NCBI GenBank assembly: GCA_947496145.1
Contig: CANMBS010000004.1
Location: 1 to 64,000, forward strand
Origin: an uncultured Pseudovibrio sp.
GTDB lineage: Bacteria; Pseudomonadota; Alphaproteobacteria; Rhizobiales; Stappiaceae
Direction: 5' to 3'
Length of the DNA stretch: 64,000 nt
Both the position numbers and the translations under genes were made by a program. Below the pieces are notes generated by a model. It saw nothing but the letters and a program-made list of their open reading frames with translations, did no database searches and was not told the origin of the DNA. Each line of letters starts with the position of its first letter. Positions within the stretch are counted from its first letter, which is position 1. This document shows positions 34,512 to 43,261 of this stretch, in pieces.

Positions 34512-35132
34512 GTGTTTGAGTATAAGCGGTTCAGAAATGGAATATTTTCACTCGCATTCTGTGCTATCTTGGGTCTGCCCCAAGCAGATGCTGAACAGAT
34601 TCCTGGACGTTTTATGCCCACGATTGGAGAAGCTAGCGCACCTGTAGGACATATAGAATTCTGCCAAAACTACCCGCAGCAATGCCGATATGGAACCGCC
34701 ACACCGTTAGTTGTTCGCCTGACGAAAGCACGCTGGCAAGAACTTCTGGATATAAATACGACTGTCAATGCACAAGTGCAGCCTGTAACAGATGAGCAGC
34801 TTTTCGGTACTGCTGAGTTTTGGACATATCCGCAAGGTGCAGGAGATTGTGAAGAGTACGTACTGGAAAAACAACGCCAACTCATCGCATTAGGTTGGCC
34901 TCCGAGTGCCCTGCTTATTACTGTCGTCAAAGATCTGAATAATGGCGGACATGCAGTACTCAGCGTGCGTACAGATCAGGGTGACCTCATTCTGGACAAT
35001 CAGGCTTCCTCTATTCTACCCTGGTACTCAACTCCTTACAGATATGTAAAACGTCAATCTGCTCGGCATGCCGCAGCGTGGTCTGCAATTTCAGATAAGC
35101 GCATAACAACCGTAGCAAGCATTCCTGATTAG
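34512..35132 (+). CDS. Transglutaminase-like cysteine peptidase (BTLCP family)
   Basis: A 206-residue protein with a signal peptide (SLAFCAILGLPQADAEQ) and a bacterial transglutaminase-like catalytic domain. Its triad is Cys in GAGDCEEYVLEKQ, His in NNGGHAVLSV and Asp in LILDNQASS. The family is related to LapG, the periplasmic protease that releases adhesins when c-di-GMP is low. Two further cysteines (FCQNYPQQC) may form a disulfide. The start is GTG at 34512, with GGAGG 9 nt upstream. It lies close to the PilZ protein, which is suggestive but not proof of a shared pathway. Confidence 0.9.
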   Translation: MFEYKRFRNGIFSLAFCAILGLPQADAEQIPGRFMPTIGEASAPVGHIEFCQNYPQQCRYGTATPLVVRLTKARWQELLDINTTVNAQVQPVTDEQLFGTAEFWTYPQGAGDCEEYVLEKQRQLIALGWPPSALLITVVKDLNNGGHAVLSVRTDQGDLILDNQASSILPWYSTPYRYVKRQSARHAAAWSAISDKRITTVASIPD

Positions 35133-35149
35133 CTACACGCAACACAGAA

Positions 35150-35178
35150 AAAAGCCGCAATCATTCTGCGGCTCCTTT
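35150..35178. terminator. Bidirectional terminator
   Basis: AGCCGCA (35153-35159) pairs with TGCGGCT (35167-35173), with A-rich and T-rich flanks. It lies between the convergent BTLCP and carbonic anhydrase-like genes and suits both. Confidence 0.75.
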
Positions 35179-35200
35179 TAGCTTTCTGTTATCAGAACTT

Positions 35201-35755
35201 TCAAGTTTCAATGAGTTGATCTTTAAAGCGCTTTGCATTCATCACATACCCGTCTGCGGATCGAATTAAGCTCGCTTGTGCATCAGCATCAAGTTGCCGA
35301 ATAATTTTCCCCGGCATACCGACGACTAAAGAACCATCTGGAATAACTTTTCCTTCAGGGATAAGCGCATTTGCACCTACAATACAGCCTTTGCCAATCT
35401 GGGCACCATTAAGGATTGTCGCTCCCATGCCAATCAATGATCCGTCGCCAATTGTGCAGCCATGCAGAATCGCCTTATGACCAACCGTACAGTTCAAACC
35501 AACCACAAGAGGAAATCCCATATCGGTATGTAAGACAGAGCCGTCTTGAATGTTCGACCGCGCACCAATGTGAATGAGCTCATTGTCACCACGTATTACG
35601 GCACCAAACCAAACATTGGCCTCATCATCTAACTGCACTTTCCCAATCACACTGGCACAAGGCGCGATCCAATGACTGCCATTTTCAGGAAATTTCGGGA
35701 CCCTGTCTCCTAGCTCATAAACTGGCACATGCATTCTCCAAGATTGATTATTCAT
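35201..35755 (-). CDS. Gamma-class carbonic anhydrase-like hexapeptide-repeat protein
   Basis: A 184-residue left-handed beta-helix protein with hexapeptide repeats ([30 protein letters not shown], then [17 protein letters not shown]). Zinc-site candidates are His in [14 protein letters not shown] and the preceding repeat. Homologues include carbonic anhydrases and PaaY/CaiE-like acyltransferase-like proteins; the exact activity is uncertain. The frame is open upstream to 35836, overlapping the small membrane-protein gene. ATG 35755 is used because homology starts there; no good ribosome-binding site is seen, so translational coupling is possible. Confidence 0.9.
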   Translation of the reverse strand: MNNQSWRMHVPVYELGDRVPKFPENGSHWIAPCASVIGKVQLDDEANVWFGAVIRGDNELIHIGARSNIQDGSVLHTDMGFPLVVGLNCTVGHKAILHGCTIGDGSLIGMGATILNGAQIGKGCIVGANALIPEGKVIPDGSLVVGMPGKIIRQLDADAQASLIRSADGYVMNAKRFKDQLIET

Positions 35756-35784
35756 ATCTGGGAGTAACTTAGCACAAATCAGAG

Positions 35785-36099
35785 TTAGAGCGCGAAAAGA
35801 AAACTTAAGACCATCATCCCAGAAAGAGTGCTCCACATCGCTGTCAATCCACCAGCAAAGGCCAACATTTTTATACTGAAAGTCTCATGATAATACCCCT
35901 GTACTGCATTGCGCATAAAGATGAACGGCCCCGCAACCAGCCACAAAGTAACAATAACAATCAGGGAAACCGGCCCTTTCATTTCTGCGATGAAACGAGG
36001 AGGCTCCCCAGTCAGAAACTGATAAAAACTACCGAGAACCCCGGCTGCAACAAACCCCGAAGCCGCGATAAAGGCAGCAACAAACAAATCGCTTAACAT
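35785..36099 (-). CDS. Small integral membrane protein, unknown
   Basis: A 104-residue protein with three likely membrane spans ([58 protein letters not shown]). The ATG at 36099 has GGAGGGGGAG upstream, which decides against the longer frame starting at 36186. The carbonic-anhydrase-like gene starts 29 nt after its stop on the same strand, so an operon is likely. No function assigned. Confidence 0.75.
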   Translation of the reverse strand: MLSDLFVAAFIAASGFVAAGVLGSFYQFLTGEPPRFIAEMKGPVSLIVIVTLWLVAGPFIFMRNAVQGYYHETFSIKMLAFAGGLTAMWSTLSGMMVLSFLFAL

Positions 36100-36312
36100 A
36101 AACTCCCCCTCCGCTATCTCCCGATATAACTCGCCGAGTAGATAAGACAGAACAAAGCAAAGTTTATGCCGCTTGCCACTTCCCAATTAACTTCTTGTAA
36201 ATAAAACACCCAAGGAACAAGCAGTAGACACGAATGAACCAGAGGCCTCAGCTTGTCTCGAAACAAGACACCCAAACCCGCACTTGCACCAAAATGACGC
36301 GAGTACGCGAGA

Positions 36313-36347
36313 AACAAAAAAGGCCCCCAAAGCAGGGAGCCTTTTAA
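36313..36347 (-). terminator. Terminator of the DUF3126 gene
   Basis: On the minus strand AAAAGGCTCCC and GGGGGCCTTTT pair around a short loop and end in six T. It lies about 25 nt beyond the stop at 36371. Confidence 0.75.
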
Positions 36348-36370
36348 GCATGTCTCAATCAGCGAAAGAC

Positions 36371-36586
36371 TTAGAGGCCTTCAACATCAATATCAAGAAT
36401 AGCCATCTGGAAGTTCCAGCTCAGTTCGCCATCTTCTTCATCGCGGAAAATCACGCCAAGAAACTCGTCGTTGATATAAACTTCTGCGGAATCGTCTTTA
36501 CGCGGGCGTGCGCGCACTTCCAGATCTGGTGATTTGAAAGTGTTGCGCATGTAGGTTTGCACCTTACGAATTTCATCAGGCTTCAC
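36371..36586 (-). CDS. DUF3126 family small protein
   Basis: A 71-residue protein of the alphaproteobacterial DUF3126 family: begins MKPDEIRKVQTYMRN and ends with the conserved VIFRDEEDGELSWNFQMAIL segment. Function not established. It lies 82 nt downstream of cysE on the same strand and has its own terminator, so the two are probably co-transcribed, an association I recall as common in the class. Confidence 0.9.
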   Translation of the reverse strand: MKPDEIRKVQTYMRNTFKSPDLEVRARPRKDDSAEVYINDEFLGVIFRDEEDGELSWNFQMAILDIDVEGL

Positions 36587-36668
36587 AGCCGTCTCCTTAC
36601 CAGTTTCACTTCAAACTTGGGGCACAAACTATACAAGTTTCTCCCGCTGCCAACCCTAGGAAACCAGT

Positions 36669-37517
36669 TTATCCTTGTTTGTTTTGTGAGGAAAGTCCTT
36701 GACCTTGGCCTAACATCTGATCCATGGCCCGCGCTGGCTGGGCGCAGCCAGCCTCGCCCACAACCTTAGCAGGAACACCGGCTACCGTCGTACATGGTTC
36801 CACCTCTTTTAGAACCACTGATCCGGCAGCTACACGAGAGCAATGTCCGATCTCCAGGTTACCCAGAACCTTAGCACCAGCTCCTATCAAAACACCCTGG
36901 CGAATCTTGGGATGACGGTCACCTGTCACCTTGCCGGTTCCACCCAGTGTAACCCCTTGCAAGATAGAGACATCATCTTCAATAACCGCAGTACTACCGA
37001 CCACGATGCCTGTCCCATGATCAAAAAAGACACCACGCCCCACAGGAACCTGCGGGTGAATGTCCATCTGGAACACCTCAGACTTGCGACTTTGCAGGTA
37101 AAGGGCAAAATCTTCACGTCCCTGATACCACAGCCAGTGTGCCAGCCGGTGAGTTTGCAGCGCATGAAACCCTTTAAAGTACAGCAGTGGCTCTAAATAC
37201 CTGTTGCAGGCAGGATCACGATCAAACACCGCAGCAAGATCAACCCTGAAGGCTTCAGCAATTTCAGGTGCCTGCTCAAGCGCATCCAGATACGTCTGCC
37301 GGATAAGAGAAGAAGAAACAACAACATGCCCAAGTCGGTCAGCAACACGATGAACAATTGCTTCTTCAAGGCTTGAGTGATTAAGGACTGTCTCGTACAC
37401 AAACGAAGCAAGCGCAGGTTCCGAACTCGCCATGGCCTGGGCCTCGGCCTGCACCCGATCCCACACAGGGTCGTGAGACGCAATCTCTTGAGATTTGCTT
37501 GAAGAAATTTGTACCAT
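36669..37517 (-). CDS. cysE: Serine O-acetyltransferase
   Basis: A 282-residue enzyme making O-acetylserine from serine and acetyl-CoA, the first step of cysteine synthesis. It has the helical N-terminal domain (WDRVQAEAQAMASSEPALASF) and the C-terminal left-handed beta-helix: catalytic region MDIHPQVPVGRGVFFDHGTGIVVG, then TLGGTGKVTGDRHPKIRQGV and a C-terminal tail. Length and motifs are normal. ATG 37517 has AAGGAAC about 9 nt upstream. Confidence 0.97.
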   Translation of the reverse strand: MVQISSSKSQEIASHDPVWDRVQAEAQAMASSEPALASFVYETVLNHSSLEEAIVHRVADRLGHVVVSSSLIRQTYLDALEQAPEIAEAFRVDLAAVFDRDPACNRYLEPLLYFKGFHALQTHRLAHWLWYQGREDFALYLQSRKSEVFQMDIHPQVPVGRGVFFDHGTGIVVGSTAVIEDDVSILQGVTLGGTGKVTGDRHPKIRQGVLIGAGAKVLGNLEIGHCSRVAAGSVVLKEVEPCTTVAGVPAKVVGEAGCAQPARAMDQMLGQGQGLSSQNKQG

Positions 37518-37725
37518 AAAAGAACGTTCCTTCCTTCCTCCGATGGATCCTGTCAAACTACATAGGTGCAGATGCGGTGGTTCCAAGGCTCACTTAGATG
37601 TAACTGGCAATCTGCGTATAATACATCACGCAACTTCACCATTAGAGATAGCACGTACCAAACCCGGCAGATCCTATAGAATTTAAATCCAACATTATTT
37701 TGCTAGGTAGAATTGCATTCTAACT

Positions 37726-38598
37726 TTACGCCGCCGCTTGGTATTCCTTTAGAAACGGCATAATCGCGGCGGTAAAGACATCATTCACATCTCCCGCTAC
37801 CATATGACCAGCCTCTTTGACATCCGTGAACTTTGCGTGTGGGACCAATTGAAGAAATTCATCAATATGCTTTTGCTTAACAAGTTCAGAAGCAGCCCCG
37901 CGAACCAGCATACTCGGAACTTTTAGATTTGCAGCAGCTTCCAGAAGCTCACTCTGCACTTGTTCTTTCATATCAGCACGGTCTGCATGGTGTGTAATGA
38001 ACCGGGGATCCCAATGCCAGCGATAGCGACCATCCTCTCGCAAACGAAGATTTTTTGAAAGACCTTCCAATGTTTTTGGACGTTTCCGATGTGGCAGATA
38101 AGACGCAATCATATCAGCAGCTTCTTCTACACTACCAAATCCGTCGTCTACCTTCTCCGCCATGAACGACAAGATCTTGTTCACTCCCCCCTCATCCAGA
38201 CGAGGCGTAACGTCAACCAGAATAACACCGGCCAGAGTCCCCGGCTGTAAAGCGCCCTCTGCAAGGATAGACGCCAGCCCCCCTAAAGAGGCACCAATCG
38301 CGATTGGCTTGATACCTGTTTCCTCATAAATCTGAGCGGCGGCAACAGCAACATCAGCTCCAAAATCCGAAAAGAAATACTTCTCGCCATCGACCCAGGC
38401 ACTATCACCATGACCGCGCATATCAAGACAGAATGCCTGCATACCAGCGCCAGCAATCATCTGGGCAGTTTGCCCCCACGAATGTCGCGTCTGACCACCA
38501 CCATGCATCATCATAACAGTCTGGCCTTTTGTGCCATACCGGTCTGCAACAATGCGGTTTCCATCAGCGCCAGTAAACTCGTGGGTGCCTTTAATCAT
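37726..38598 (-). CDS. Alpha/beta hydrolase
   Basis: A 290-residue alpha/beta-hydrolase. The oxyanion-side motif MMMHGGGQTRHSW, the nucleophile elbow IGASLGGLAS (Ser near residue 104) and the late His in EAGHMVAGD complete the triad. It may hydrolyse an ester, lactone or epoxide; the substrate is unknown. Its ATG overlaps the stop of the upstream hydrolase gene by ATGA, implying translational coupling. Confidence 0.93.
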   Translation of the reverse strand: MIKGTHEFTGADGNRIVADRYGTKGQTVMMMHGGGQTRHSWGQTAQMIAGAGMQAFCLDMRGHGDSAWVDGEKYFFSDFGADVAVAAAQIYEETGIKPIAIGASLGGLASILAEGALQPGTLAGVILVDVTPRLDEGGVNKILSFMAEKVDDGFGSVEEAADMIASYLPHRKRPKTLEGLSKNLRLREDGRYRWHWDPRFITHHADRADMKEQVQSELLEAAANLKVPSMLVRGAASELVKQKHIDEFLQLVPHAKFTDVKEAGHMVAGDVNDVFTAAIMPFLKEYQAAA

Positions 38599-39347
38599 GA
38601 AAATTGCTCCAAAAATTCCAGAGTGCCTTTTTTAAAGATTTTATCGCCAACAGCCGTCATGTGATCACGATTTGTGATTTCCAGACAGCTGGCATTCGGC
38701 ATAAGGTCAACCAGCGCTTGCGGGTCTCCTGCCACATCATCCTTAGTCCCGACAGCCACCAGTGTGGGCACTTCAATAGTAGAAACCATTTCCTCAGAAA
38801 TCGGTTTGCGGGCAGATTGCATACATGCAGCCAATGCATTTCGATCAGACTTGGTTTGCTCTGCAAATGCCCTGAAAGCACGCCCTGTCCGGTCTTTTAC
38901 GTCGGAGATCTTCTCAGCAAGCAAGCCTTCGATGATCGGCTCAGGATTACCGACCCCGGAGATAAGGCCATATCCCATCCCACCTAGTGTTAAGGAGCGA
39001 ACACGGTCTGGTGCCTGCAGCGCACAAAAGGCAGAAATACGAGTCCCCATTGAGTACCCTAGCAAGTCAGCCTTTTCGATATAAAGATGATCCAGCAGCT
39101 TCAGCGCGTCTTCAGCCATAATGGGTGCGCCATAATCCTCTGCATTATAATATTTATAGCTCTCACCATGTCCCCGGTTATCAATGGCGATCACACGACG
39201 TCCGTCCTTGACCAGAAGATCAACCCAGCCCGGATAAACCCAATTCACAAATTTATTGGAGGCAAACCCGTGAATCAGTAGGATCGGGTCACCTTCCCCT
39301 TCATCAAGATACGCGATTGGGTGGTCGTTATTGTCGAAAATTGGCAT
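38595..39347 (-). CDS. Alpha/beta hydrolase, coupled partner
   Basis: A 250-residue alpha/beta-hydrolase with LLIHGFASNKFVNW, the nucleophile elbow LLGYSMGTRIS, and a C-terminal His in NRDHMTAVGD. It is first in a two-gene unit; the second hydrolase starts inside its stop codon. The two are only distantly similar, so this is not a recent duplication. The substrate is unknown. Confidence 0.93.
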   Translation of the reverse strand: MPIFDNNDHPIAYLDEGEGDPILLIHGFASNKFVNWVYPGWVDLLVKDGRRVIAIDNRGHGESYKYYNAEDYGAPIMAEDALKLLDHLYIEKADLLGYSMGTRISAFCALQAPDRVRSLTLGGMGYGLISGVGNPEPIIEGLLAEKISDVKDRTGRAFRAFAEQTKSDRNALAACMQSARKPISEEMVSTIEVPTLVAVGTKDDVAGDPQALVDLMPNASCLEITNRDHMTAVGDKIFKKGTLEFLEQFS

Positions 39348-39626
39348 GTTATCTGGTATTTACGTTGAGGAACACAATAGGATCACGGGAGCGTAATTGC
39401 TCATTCTCCGAAAGGAAAGACCAAAGACCTATCAATTTAGATTAGTCCCTGAGCAATTCACATGAACCCAGATAAAGGCTACAAGCCTCAAGCTAAGTGA
39501 AAACCGCAGCACAGTTGTGGACCGCGCGGGTTGCGATGCAATCAATCAGCGCTGAAACCTGTTTTTTTTTGATGAACCTATCTATTGTCACCCTCAAATC
39601 TCAGTTCTATGGAGCCTGATAGTCAA

Positions 39627-39872
39627 ATGGCCGAAAAAGTCGTACCTCACTTTCACAACAGCAACGGTATAGATGCAATCAAAATCGGTGCCAAAGAGTT
39701 TATGTGCATCGGAGCGAAGCCACCTTTAGACCACCCGCATGTATTCTTGGACATGGGTGCTGACGATAATGCCATCTGCCCTTACTGCTCCACGCTCTTT
39801 CAGCATGATCCGAACCTGAAATCCAATCAGTCCAGCCCGGCTGATTGCGTTTGGACCCCAGATGCGGCCTGA
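39627..39872 (+). CDS. Zinc-finger (zf-CHCC) domain protein
   Basis: An 81-residue protein of the zf-CHCC family, known from the mitochondrial complex I subunit NDUFS6 and bacterial relatives. Ligands are Cys in EFMCIGAKPPLDHPHVFLDMG with His, then CPYCSTLF. The start at ATG 39627 matches the usual N-terminus (MAEKVVPHFHN) with GGAGCC 10 nt upstream; longer in-frame starts at 39585 and 39609 look less likely. It lies 88 bp upstream of an FAD monooxygenase on the same strand, which may be coincidental. Confidence 0.9.
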   Translation: MAEKVVPHFHNSNGIDAIKIGAKEFMCIGAKPPLDHPHVFLDMGADDNAICPYCSTLFQHDPNLKSNQSSPADCVWTPDAA

Positions 39873-39960
39873 TAGCTGCATTCATAAATGACTCGTTAAG
39901 TAAATCCGCTGCTTTGTTGGATCATAGTTTTCTGACAAAGCACAGCAGGCAAACTGCGAA

Positions 39961-41160
39961 ATGATACACAAGAATATCGCCATAGCAGGTGCCGGGATAG
40001 CCGGACTTACAGCTGCACTTTATCTCGCTCGCAAAGGGCACAGTGTCTTCCTGTTTGAGGCAGCAACAGAGCTTTCTGAAGTTGGTGCAGGGCTTCAGCT
40101 TTCACCAAATGCGATGTCGTGCCTGACGGCGCTCGGTCTTGGACCTGCAATCAGATCCAGAGCGGTCTCCCCTTCAAGTGTCATCATTCGTGCAGGAACA
40201 GATGGCGCAGCACTTGCAACAGTCCCCCTTGGACGCATTGCAGAGGATCGGTACGGAGCGCCATATTACGTCATCCACCGAGCTGATTTGCAGAAACTTC
40301 TTTTAGACGCAGTTCGCAATACACCAGAGATAAGGCTGCATCTTGGAACTGCAATCGAAACTGCAGAAATCACTGGTGATACGGTTAAGCTGACCGGGTC
40401 CAGATTTGCAGATCATCTGAGCGACATACCATCAACGTTTGATTTGTTGATTGGTGCCGATGGCGTACGTTCTAACGTTCGCCAATACACTGTGGGCGGT
40501 GCACCAGCCAGGCAGACAGGTTACGTAGCCTATAGAGCAACCGCAGAACCGCCCTTTAATCTGCAACATCTGCTCAGTACAACAGGACTTTGGATGGCTC
40601 CCGATGCTCATCTGGTTCAGTATCCGGTTAAGAACGGTAACCTGCTGAATATCGTTGCCATCACGAAAGAAGACTGGGTATCAGAAGGCTGGTCTCACCC
40701 TGTCGGACGCGGGCATGTACACAGACGGTTCCGCAAATGGGCACCATCCGCATTACGCATCGTCTACCTCCCCGACACCTGGACCAGATGGTCTCTTTGT
40801 GAAGTTGACACAAGCCTTCCCTGGACTAACGGCCCGGTTACTTTGCTGGGTGATGCCGCCCACGCCATCCTCCCCTTTTCCGCTCAGGGGGCAGCCATGG
40901 CAATCGAGGATGCAGCAGTTCTTTCCAAAATGGTCGACTGTTACGGAGCAACACCGCACGCACTTCAAGCTTATGAAACTGCTCGTAGACCGCGTATTGA
41001 AAAAATGGGCAAGCTGGTAAAGCGCAATGCCTGGATTTACCACATGGGCTTTCCCATGCGAGTTGCGCGCGATTTGACCATGAAATCCAATAGTCCGAGC
41101 CAGCTTTTGGACCGTTTCGACTGGATCTATCAGTGGAAGCCTGAAGACGATATTAGTTAA
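39961..41160 (+). CDS. FAD-dependent aromatic-type monooxygenase
   Basis: A 399-residue group A flavoprotein monooxygenase, similar to salicylate hydroxylases. It has the Rossmann GAGIAGLTAALYLARKG (residues about 9-25), the ribose-binding motif DLLIGADGVRSNVR, and GDAAHAILPFSAQGAAMAIEDA near 297. It would use NAD(P)H and O2 to hydroxylate an aromatic ring; the substrate is not predictable. A molybdopterin-binding-like gene follows 33 nt later. Confidence 0.9.
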   Translation: MIHKNIAIAGAGIAGLTAALYLARKGHSVFLFEAATELSEVGAGLQLSPNAMSCLTALGLGPAIRSRAVSPSSVIIRAGTDGAALATVPLGRIAEDRYGAPYYVIHRADLQKLLLDAVRNTPEIRLHLGTAIETAEITGDTVKLTGSRFADHLSDIPSTFDLLIGADGVRSNVRQYTVGGAPARQTGYVAYRATAEPPFNLQHLLSTTGLWMAPDAHLVQYPVKNGNLLNIVAITKEDWVSEGWSHPVGRGHVHRRFRKWAPSALRIVYLPDTWTRWSLCEVDTSLPWTNGPVTLLGDAAHAILPFSAQGAAMAIEDAAVLSKMVDCYGATPHALQAYETARRPRIEKMGKLVKRNAWIYHMGFPMRVARDLTMKSNSPSQLLDRFDWIYQWKPEDDIS

Positions 41161-41193
41161 GCCAACATACGATACTGTCAGGAATGCAAAACC

Positions 41194-41934
41194 ATGAGTA
41201 ATAAGATCATCACCGCGGGCTACGTTGTCATTGGCGACGAAATTCTTTCAGGTCGTACCAAAGATAAGAACATCGGGTTCCTGGCTTCCTACCTGACAGA
41301 AATCGGCATCGAACTCTCTGAGGTTCGGGTTGTCCCCGATATTCAGGAAAAAATCGTCGAAGCTGTTAATGCACTGCGCGCGCAATACACTTATGTTTTC
41401 ACATCTGGCGGTATCGGTCCGACACATGATGACATCACCGCAGACGCAATCGCGAAAGCTTTCGGCGTTTCTATCGATTTGGACCCTCGCGCCTTTAAGC
41501 TACTGGAAGACCATTATGGCGCAGAAAGCTTTACCCCTGCCCGCCAGCGTATGGCCCGCATCCCGGAAGGCGCAGACCTGATTGAAAACAAAGTCTCAAT
41601 CGCGCCCGGTTTCAGAATAGAAAACGTACACGTCATGGCTGGCGTGCCAGCAATCATGCAGGCCATGGTCGACGCAATTGCTCCAACGTTAGAAACAAGC
41701 CAGAAAATGCTCTCCGTAACAATCGATGCCCCTCTGCCGGAAAGCCGCATAGCAATGGAGCTGGGGGAAATACAGGAAAACTACCCTCAAACCTCCATCG
41801 GCTCGTATCCACAGGCAAAAGATGGAGTATTTTCCACACAGGTTGTTGTGCGATCTAGGTCAAATGATGTACTGGAACAGGCCAGTGAAGCCGTTCGAGC
41901 AGCTGTAGAGGCTGCAAAGACAAAATTTCTTTGA
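41194..41934 (+). CDS. CinA-type (MoaB/MogA-like) molybdopterin-binding domain protein
   Basis: A 246-residue protein with the MoCF-biosynthesis (MoaB/MogA/CinA N-terminal) domain: [15 protein letters not shown] at the start and [22 protein letters not shown]. The C-terminal CinA deamidase domain is absent, as in the short alphaproteobacterial form. Annotation as competence/damage-inducible protein A is traditional; nucleotide-pyrophosphatase-like activity is reported for relatives. It is followed by gpt after 10 nt, so they probably share an mRNA. Confidence 0.9.
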   Translation: MSNKIITAGYVVIGDEILSGRTKDKNIGFLASYLTEIGIELSEVRVVPDIQEKIVEAVNALRAQYTYVFTSGGIGPTHDDITADAIAKAFGVSIDLDPRAFKLLEDHYGAESFTPARQRMARIPEGADLIENKVSIAPGFRIENVHVMAGVPAIMQAMVDAIAPTLETSQKMLSVTIDAPLPESRIAMELGEIQENYPQTSIGSYPQAKDGVFSTQVVVRSRSNDVLEQASEAVRAAVEAAKTKFL

Positions 41935-41944
41935 AAGAAGACAC

Positions 41945-42448
41945 ATGGAAAACCAGCAGCAATCCAAAGCATTCCCGGTCTCCTGGGACCAATTCCACCG
42001 CGATTGCCGTGCCCTCTCTTGGCGCCTGGCCGACAAGGGCGAGTTTAAAGCGATTGTAGCCATCACCCGTGGCGGCCTCGTACCAGCAGGTATCATTGCC
42101 CGCGAACTGGGCGTTCGCACAATCGAAACCGTTTGCATTGCATCTTATCACGACTACGACGATCAGGGCGATCTTGACGTCATCAAACCAATCGACCCAA
42201 AGGTTATTGGTTCTGACGGTGGTGAAGGCATCCTTGTCATCGATGATCTGGTCGACACAGGAAAGACTGCAAAAGTCGTTCGCGAAATGTTGCCAAAGGC
42301 GCATTTTGCAACAGTCTACGCAAAGCCAATGGGCCGCGATCTGGCTGATACCATTGTGACCGAAGTTTCTCAGGACACCTGGGTCTACTTCCCATGGGAT
42401 CTGGGCATGCAGTTCCAGCCACCAATCTCTAAGGATACCGCAGGCTGA
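41945..42448 (+). CDS. gpt: Xanthine(-guanine) phosphoribosyltransferase
   Basis: A 167-residue type I PRTase salvaging xanthine, guanine and hypoxanthine using PRPP. The PRPP-binding motif [20 protein letters not shown] (residues about 98-117) and [18 protein letters not shown] are intact. The length is near that of E. coli Gpt. A strong terminator follows. Confidence 0.95.
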   Translation: MENQQQSKAFPVSWDQFHRDCRALSWRLADKGEFKAIVAITRGGLVPAGIIARELGVRTIETVCIASYHDYDDQGDLDVIKPIDPKVIGSDGGEGILVIDDLVDTGKTAKVVREMLPKAHFATVYAKPMGRDLADTIVTEVSQDTWVYFPWDLGMQFQPPISKDTAG

Positions 42449-42480
42449 TCAAGCTCCGGCATCCTTGAGAATGAGTTTCA

Positions 42481-42514
42481 AAAGCCTCGGCACAGCAGCC
42501 GGGGCTTTTTTTTT
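42481..42514. terminator. Bidirectional terminator after gpt
   Basis: AAAGCC-CGGC and GCCGGGGCTTT pair around ACAGCA, with eight T on the plus side and A/T flanks on the other. It serves gpt and the convergent sfsA gene. Confidence 0.8.
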
Positions 42515-42517
42515 GCA

Positions 42518-43240
42518 TTATGCGTCTTCATTAAGTGAACACCGCAGATCAATAGCGCGATCTGCAACGATCTCTTCAGCACTCAGCTGGCAGCCGATAG
42601 CATAAACCTCAACACCTGCCTTCACAGCCGCATCAAATGCCTCACCATATTTTGGATCGATATCCCGAGCCAGAACCAGAGCATCGCAATCATCTCGCTG
42701 GATCAAAAACACCATGGCGGCCCGATGTCCTTCACGAACCATATCCGCCAGCTCATCCAGATGTTTGGCACCGCGTGCTGTCACCGCATCCGGAAACTCA
42801 GCAACACCAGCCTCACGAGCTAATGTGACGTTCTTCACCTCAACATAGGTGCGAGAACCATCCTCTCCCTCCAGCAGAATATCGATGCGAGAGTTCTTTC
42901 CGTATTTCACTTCTCTGCGCAGTTTTTCATAGTCAGCCAGTTCGGGGAAACGTCCTGCCTCAATCGCTTCTTCAACAAGGCCATTGGGACGACTGGTGTT
43001 GATACCCACCATCGCTCCATCAATCTCAAGCATTTCCCAGGAGTACTTCAACTTGCGCTTGGGATCGTCATTGGGTGTCAGCCAGACTTTGATACCCGGT
43101 TCTTTCAACCCCATCATGGAACCGGAATTGGCACAATGCGCTGTCACTTCAGCGCCCCCATCATCCAGCGTCACATCAGCTAAAAACCGTTTGTAACGCT
43201 TAATCAGCCGGCCTGTCACCAGCGGCACATCAAATCGCAT
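42518..43240 (-). CDS. sfsA: SfsA family nuclease-like protein
   Basis: A 240-residue member of the SfsA family: N-terminal LIKRYKRFLADVTLDDG, the middle CANSGSMMGL, RIDILLEGEDGSRTYVEVKNVTL (PD-(D/E)XK-like core, D, E and K in place) and VFLIQRDD. The name comes from a sugar-fermentation stimulation phenotype; relatives have been described as DNA- or RNA-binding nucleases. A TrkH gene ends 21 nt upstream on the same strand, so the two may be one operon. Confidence 0.93.
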   Translation of the reverse strand: MRFDVPLVTGRLIKRYKRFLADVTLDDGGAEVTAHCANSGSMMGLKEPGIKVWLTPNDDPKRKLKYSWEMLEIDGAMVGINTSRPNGLVEEAIEAGRFPELADYEKLRREVKYGKNSRIDILLEGEDGSRTYVEVKNVTLAREAGVAEFPDAVTARGAKHLDELADMVREGHRAAMVFLIQRDDCDALVLARDIDPKYGEAFDAAVKAGVEVYAIGCQLSAEEIVADRAIDLRCSLNEDA

Positions 43241-43261
43241 CGCGACCTTCCAACAACTAGA

